In this document: in pieces, positions 59,580-64,000 of the stretch
Position numbering within the stretch: position 1 is the stretch's first letter
How the letters are laid out: the number at the start of each line of letters is the position of its first letter
Notes under the pieces: generated by a model
What the model was told of the DNA's origin: nothing
Database searches by the model: none
The model's input: the letters and a program-made list of their open reading frames with translations, nothing else
Made by a program: the position numbers and the translations under genes
Source of the DNA: Diphasiastrum complanatum
Taxonomy: Eukaryota > Streptophyta > Lycopodiopsida > Lycopodiales > Lycopodiaceae
NCBI GenBank assembly: GCA_029204225.1
Contig: CM055097.1
Span: 5,461,620 to 5,525,619, forward strand
Direction: 5' to 3'
Length of the DNA: 64,000 nt

Positions 59580-60690
59580 CAAGACTGATTGACTCAAGAT
59601 CATTAATTCATAGAATTAGGTGGATCTAACAAAAAATTTCTTAGGATAAAATTAGAGCGATATTTCTCTAGGCTAAAAATTAGAGTAGATGTATTACAAA
59701 AGTTATTATCATAGAGGAGAAAATCAGATACAATTCTTTATGTTAATCTTAGGAGATGATTAGATCCATTTACTTCCTTAGGTTAAGTAATCTATGTACT
59801 TCAAGGTAGAAGCCCGATGTTGAAAGCTCACATTTTAGCTTAGGACTATTTAATTAGAATTAGATTAGTAGTTGTCAATTGATTAGACCCCAGGCAGGCT
59901 TATCTATATCATAGGGATAGATGTTATAGATTGAATGCCTGTAAATAGTCCTCCTCATTTGAGCATGTACCAACGTGTACCACACCTGCCAACTCTAAAT
60001 TGCTAGATGTCTAAAATGAGGGAGAAACAAGCTCCAAATGGCAATATAAGCCAATATTGTTATTATTTGTAGATGTTTTGAGTTGCCAAAAATATTTATA
60101 ATGAGTAAATATATCTATGTCTAGGCATGTCCTAAAAAAAAAATTGCAAAGGACAAAGATAGGCCAAATTAATACCAAATTACAATCTTTAGTAGATAAT
60201 GCAAACTTCTAGTCAAAGTAACTGACTAATCTAGCAACTAATGAAAAAATAGACAATGCACGCAATATGGGATAGCCAAGGACTACTCACAAAATTGATG
60301 TCCAAAAATAACACTAGATGAGCAAAATTGACGAGCCTATACGTAGGTGAGCATAAATTCATTATGTTTACTCAAGCTTCTAAAGTGCTCCGAATTCTCA
60401 CTTGTTTCAATAATCTTTACTCATCAACTTCATTCACCTCACACTCAGAACATCTTCCCTTCCAACAATTCTATTCACATTTTTAGTCTCCCAATCCTAC
60501 TTACCATCAAACTATTTATTCATCATTAGAGTGTTTATGCTTACTTTTCATCCATTTGTGTTGTACCTTTCGCATCCTCCATCAGCTATGGCTCCATCTA
60601 GCATGACCATGGGCTACACTCTGGCTTCTCCAACTAGCTTGAGCAAGAGGATGGGAAGAGCACTATGAGCATAGGGTGAGTATTCTGATG
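59580..60690. other. Unassigned DNA
   Basis: No gene or element is recognised. Open frames are short. Confidence 0.5.
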
Positions 60691-60699
60691 GGTAAGATC

Positions 60700-61279
60700 C
60701 ACTCTTCCGAATCTCTTTTCTCTACTTAGCAACTAAACCCAAATGACGGCTTAACCTAATTCAATGACGACTTAACCTAAAATCTCCTCCTTTGAGGCTT
60801 ACCCTACTAGAGAATGGAGGGCCTAGATTAACTTAACCTGTTGCCAGATGAATAATATACAATACAATGTGAAGTAACACAGTACATGAAACCACACAAG
60901 GGAGAACACTCAGAGAGAAAGATAGGCATGTATTGCAACTGAGGTTCTTCTCCAAAATGGACTCTTCCACTCCTATATATACTTGGAGTGGTGGTCACTT
61001 ACAAAAAGGGGGCTATGGGACAAATAGACCACATAGGCTTAACTTCATTAAATTGGTACCATGGGACAAACCCCCAATGGACCATAAACAACTGAAATCA
61101 CTTAAGTTGAACTTATTTAGACTACTTCAAGTTCCAATCTTCTAGACTTAGGCTTAGAACTAAACAGCTTTAAGTCGTTACAACATGGCGCAAAGGCCTA
61201 ACTTGACTGATCCAATTCTAGGCTTAAGTCTGTATCCTTTTCAAGATGGCTCAAATATTCCTTAGAATATCAACCTACA
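60700..61279 (-). repeat. LTR-like sequence at the 3' end of an unclassified element
   Basis: On the minus strand it begins TGTAGGTTGATATTC at 61279, right after the polypurine tract CTTTTGATGGAGGGGATAA (61280-61298). A TATATATAGG box lies near 60974-60981, followed by a transcript-start-like region. The far end is not certain, about 60700. Purine tract, TG start and TATA box in this order are the hallmarks of a 3' LTR. Confidence 0.6.
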
Positions 61280-61299
61280 TTATCCCCTCCATCAAAAGA

Positions 61300-63990
61300 T
61301 TGGCGGTCCCATGCCAATTGTTGCTACCTATTGTCTTGTCTGGTCTTCCCGCAGCTCTGCATTGATGGTGACCTAGATTTTATGAACTTCTCCCATTCTC
61401 TCGAATCGAATTTTGTCCAAAAATGGTTGCGGCCGATAGTAATCAAGCATGTTCTATAGAAATCTGTACACGTACCAAGATTCAACCATGTCAACGCGAA
61501 GTTCGTTGGTGATCGCCGCCCAATAGTAAAGCCTTGCCACATTGATGTGATCCATGGGTATGCTTAGGGGCTTATTTAGATCCAAAACTATTGGCGGTAG
61601 ATCTCTATCCCAGAAACAATTTAAGGTAGAAAGGAATGATATTAGGCCGCAATGATCTGCAAAGTACCTAACATGGCGGTCCGGATTTGTATGAGGTCTT
61701 CAATAGAAATAGTTGCAATTGGCTACAAAATCGGCTGCTAGATCATCGGTCTCAACTTCTTTAGGTATAATTGGCCAATATTTTTTATTAGGAACCCTTT
61801 CTGGTGCGAATACTTCTCTGCACCTTATGGGATAATATGTTGGATTGACATGCATATAAGTTGGTGTCGCGATATATCTCTCAAAAGCATGTGCATTTTT
61901 CAGCATCATAGCACATCGCCACTGAGGTTGCAGCTCCAATGCTAGCACTTTCTGCTTGTGAGATTTACATATCGTGAAATCGGGAAGAGTGTACCCACCT
62001 CGGTCCTCCCAGTTTGGATATGCTTTATTAAACTCCTCTTACATTAACATCTATCGGCTAGGATTCTTCGGCGTGATTATGTGTCGTACCTTTGTAGTTG
62101 TGGTAAGTGTGGGTGGTGGAGGGTTAGGTATAGTTGTGAAAAGTTCACGAGGGAGGGTTGGGTATTTGCGGAATAGATAAGTAGTGGATGGTGAATAAGG
62201 TTGAGTGTCGAGGTGGTGAGGTGATTATTCATGTGGTGGGGAGAGAGGTGTGTCATTGAGTGAGGGTGATGAGGCTTGATAGGTGGTGTCAGGTTGAGTG
62301 GTAGTGGGATTAGGCTCTTCAGTTGAAATGCCTCGTTCGTGGTTCGTGGTAGTACCCCCTTGTGTGCATTGAGGTTCCACCATTGCCTAGTGATACCCTA
62401 GATTATCTCGTTGTTGTCCTTTCTAGCACGAAGGTCCAAGATCATCAATTCTTGCATTCTGTTGTCTATGGTGCTTGGCATGTGTTTCTTCATGATTTGT
62501 GTGTAATGTTGGTAGCTGTTGGCATAATGTTTTTAGTTGTCCTTCTAGCTCCTCAATCCGTGTGTTGAGTGCAGTTTGATTTGCTAGAGTAGCCTGCTGC
62601 AATTGTTGTGCTTGTGTCTGGTTCACCATCAATACCTGAGTTAACTTCTGATAGGAAGCGAGAGGTATTACGATGCCCTCTGGGATTGGTGGTGCCTGGA
62701 ACTGGTTGAAATCAACTTGTTGAATATTGCCATCATAGCGGTCCGTAAGTTCCTGTGGCTTCGTCGTTTACCTTCTAACTGTGTTTCTAGGATCTTGATG
62801 AGATCATCCCTACATTGTAAGCATGCTTGGACATCCTTGTTATTTCGGTGCAGCTCTTTGAGGTTAGCCATGAGTTTTCTTTCTTTTTTTTTTAAATGAG
62901 TGACCTCTTGTTCTAGTTCCATGGAATAAATCTACCATTCTTGTACCTTGTTTGTCAGCTGCACGTTTTCCCCTTGTGAGAAGTTGCACCAATTCTGATA
63001 CTCATTGATTGAAGAGTAAAGGTAATGCATGGCATCACTTTGAGCATTGATGGCCCGTCGCACATTTTCCGAAAGGTACTGCCACTCCCCAATAGGAGGA
63101 TACTTCTAAGAGGTAGGTGCGTAGGATGGTGGGAGATTTTGTTGTACATTTTGATACAATGTGGTGTATTGTTCATGATGGACGGATTGAGCAGATGGAG
63201 GGTGTGATGTTTGAGTGATGGTGATCGGGATTGGAGATGTGTTGGCATTTGTGATCAGAGAAGTGAAAAGTATTGTGGTAGTGGTGGCAGTAGCGATAGT
63301 GGTGGGTGTAGGAAATGGTGTGGTGGTAGTAGGTGGCGTGTTTAACAGTGAAAGTGAGAATTCTTCAATGTTGAAGGATGCGTCAAAGACATTTGTAAAA
63401 TGCATTGGAGATTGCATAGAGGTGGTTGTGACTGGTGCGGTGGAGAGAGGGAGTGTATTTGTGGAGACAATAGGGGTAGTGGTGAGGGTGAGTGTGATGG
63501 GTAGTGTGACAGTGATGGTTGATGTGATGGGAGTTGATGAGATGGTGATTGGTTGGTCATTTACCACGAACGACACAGGTGGGACACCAGGTTCAGCCTC
63601 TGGCTCCTTTGCCTTAGAATGTCTCATCGAAGGATTTGATGTTGCAGTCAATTCTTCTTCAATTTTCACTATTGAGGTGTCTTTAGGCATTGGATAGGGT
63701 GATTGTGCTATGTCTCCCATTTCGTTGATACTTCCATGCTCTTGAATGGTGGATTTGCACAAGTGTTGTTTGCTGCCACTGGATGAGTCTGTACCTTGTG
63801 TGTGGCCCTCGGAATGTTCTTTTGTGTGTTGGCTATGGGCATGCTCTTTTAACCACTGTGACTCTAACTCTGCTTCCTTGCCTCGTGTGAATGACATAGG
63901 TGTGTTTATGCTAGTGATGTGTCGTTTGGGTGCTGGCTTGCTTGTTGCCTTTGCCTCTCCCCCTTTTATCCTCTTGGAGTGCTAAGCTTG
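61300..63990 (-). pseudogene. Unfamiliar decayed ORF of a possible gag-only LTR element
   Basis: A minus-strand coding region in several open pieces. At 63106-63897 it starts MSFTRGKEAELESQWLKEHA and runs into a long Thr/Pro/Ile-rich stretch (about 63250-63560). At 62423-62922 there is a charged, heptad-like coiled coil (MELEQEVTHLKKKERKL; LNTRIEELEGQLKTL). At 61324-62045 there is a compact aromatic segment (EEFNKAYPNWEDRGGYTLPD; MHVNPTYYPIRCREVF; NKKYWPIIPKEVETDD). I do not recognise the family. No zinc knuckle, protease, RT or integrase is seen. The last segment ends next to the polypurine tract at 61280. Gag-like is inferred from that position only. Broken, with several breaks. It may continue beyond the window edge. 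Confidence 0.55.
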
Positions 63991-64000
63991 TGTCGAGGTA

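Noticed and set aside
63215-63697. Plus-strand Val/Gly-rich open frame of 160 codons
   Set aside because: It is the antisense of the Thr/Pro-rich stretch of the minus-strand ORF. The low-complexity complement keeps it open.

Overview
This window looks like nuclear DNA from a land plant with a large, repeat-filled genome. It holds plant-type Copia and Ty3/Gypsy elements, a plant L1-type LINE, hAT-like and TTA-flanked DNA elements, TATA/G-box promoter architecture and one plant PB1-domain gene. Gene density is about one gene in 64 kb, which would suit a fern, a gymnosperm or a large-genome angiosperm. The sequence alone does not decide between them. There are no operons, CRISPR arrays or rRNA genes.

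The only convincing host gene is on the minus strand at 18628-20781. It is a single-exon reading frame of 717 codons for a PB1-domain protein without a kinase. Upstream of it (to the right) are a TATA box at 21282-21291, a 7-codon upstream ORF, a 32-bp stretch matching the 5' stem-loop of U2 snRNA in antisense orientation, and a run of CACGTG G-boxes at 21742-22299. Downstream (to the left) are a perfect 122-bp tandem duplication and other short tandem repeats.

Left third (1-18 kb): unassigned DNA, two distant arrays of a 24-bp-type minisatellite in opposite orientation (about 1.55 and 5.3-5.8 kb), LTR-like remnants, and broken Copia pieces on the minus strand (5.9-8.6, 9.2-12.0 and 12.3-13.0 kb). 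One of these pieces is split by a 1.8-kb unclassified insertion. Centre (22.5-27.2 kb): an end-to-end LINE on the minus strand with a 13-bp target-site duplication, internally degraded and carrying a further insertion. A cluster of direct and inverted repeats follows at 28.1-28.8 kb.

Right half (29.6-60 kb): a graveyard of LTR elements. It includes a Copia 3' end with its LTR (29.6-31.0), a Copia copy on the minus strand hit by a TTA-flanked MITE (33.3-36.4), a Copia element with two LTRs about 97% identical (36.4-41.3), a hAT-like foldback element with a G-rich core (41.65-42.5), a Ty3/Gypsy remnant (43.0-46.7), a lone LTR (46.7-47.4), an AT-rich unassigned stretch, and a pile-up of three Copia pieces (50.6-59.6).

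The right edge (60.7-64 kb, minus strand) is the best candidate for something undescribed. It holds a long decayed coding region with a Thr/Pro-rich part, a coiled coil and a distinctive aromatic C-terminal segment. That region runs almost directly into a polypurine tract and an LTR-like sequence, with no pol in between. This is the layout of a non-autonomous LTR element that carries only one unfamiliar, possibly gag-like, protein.
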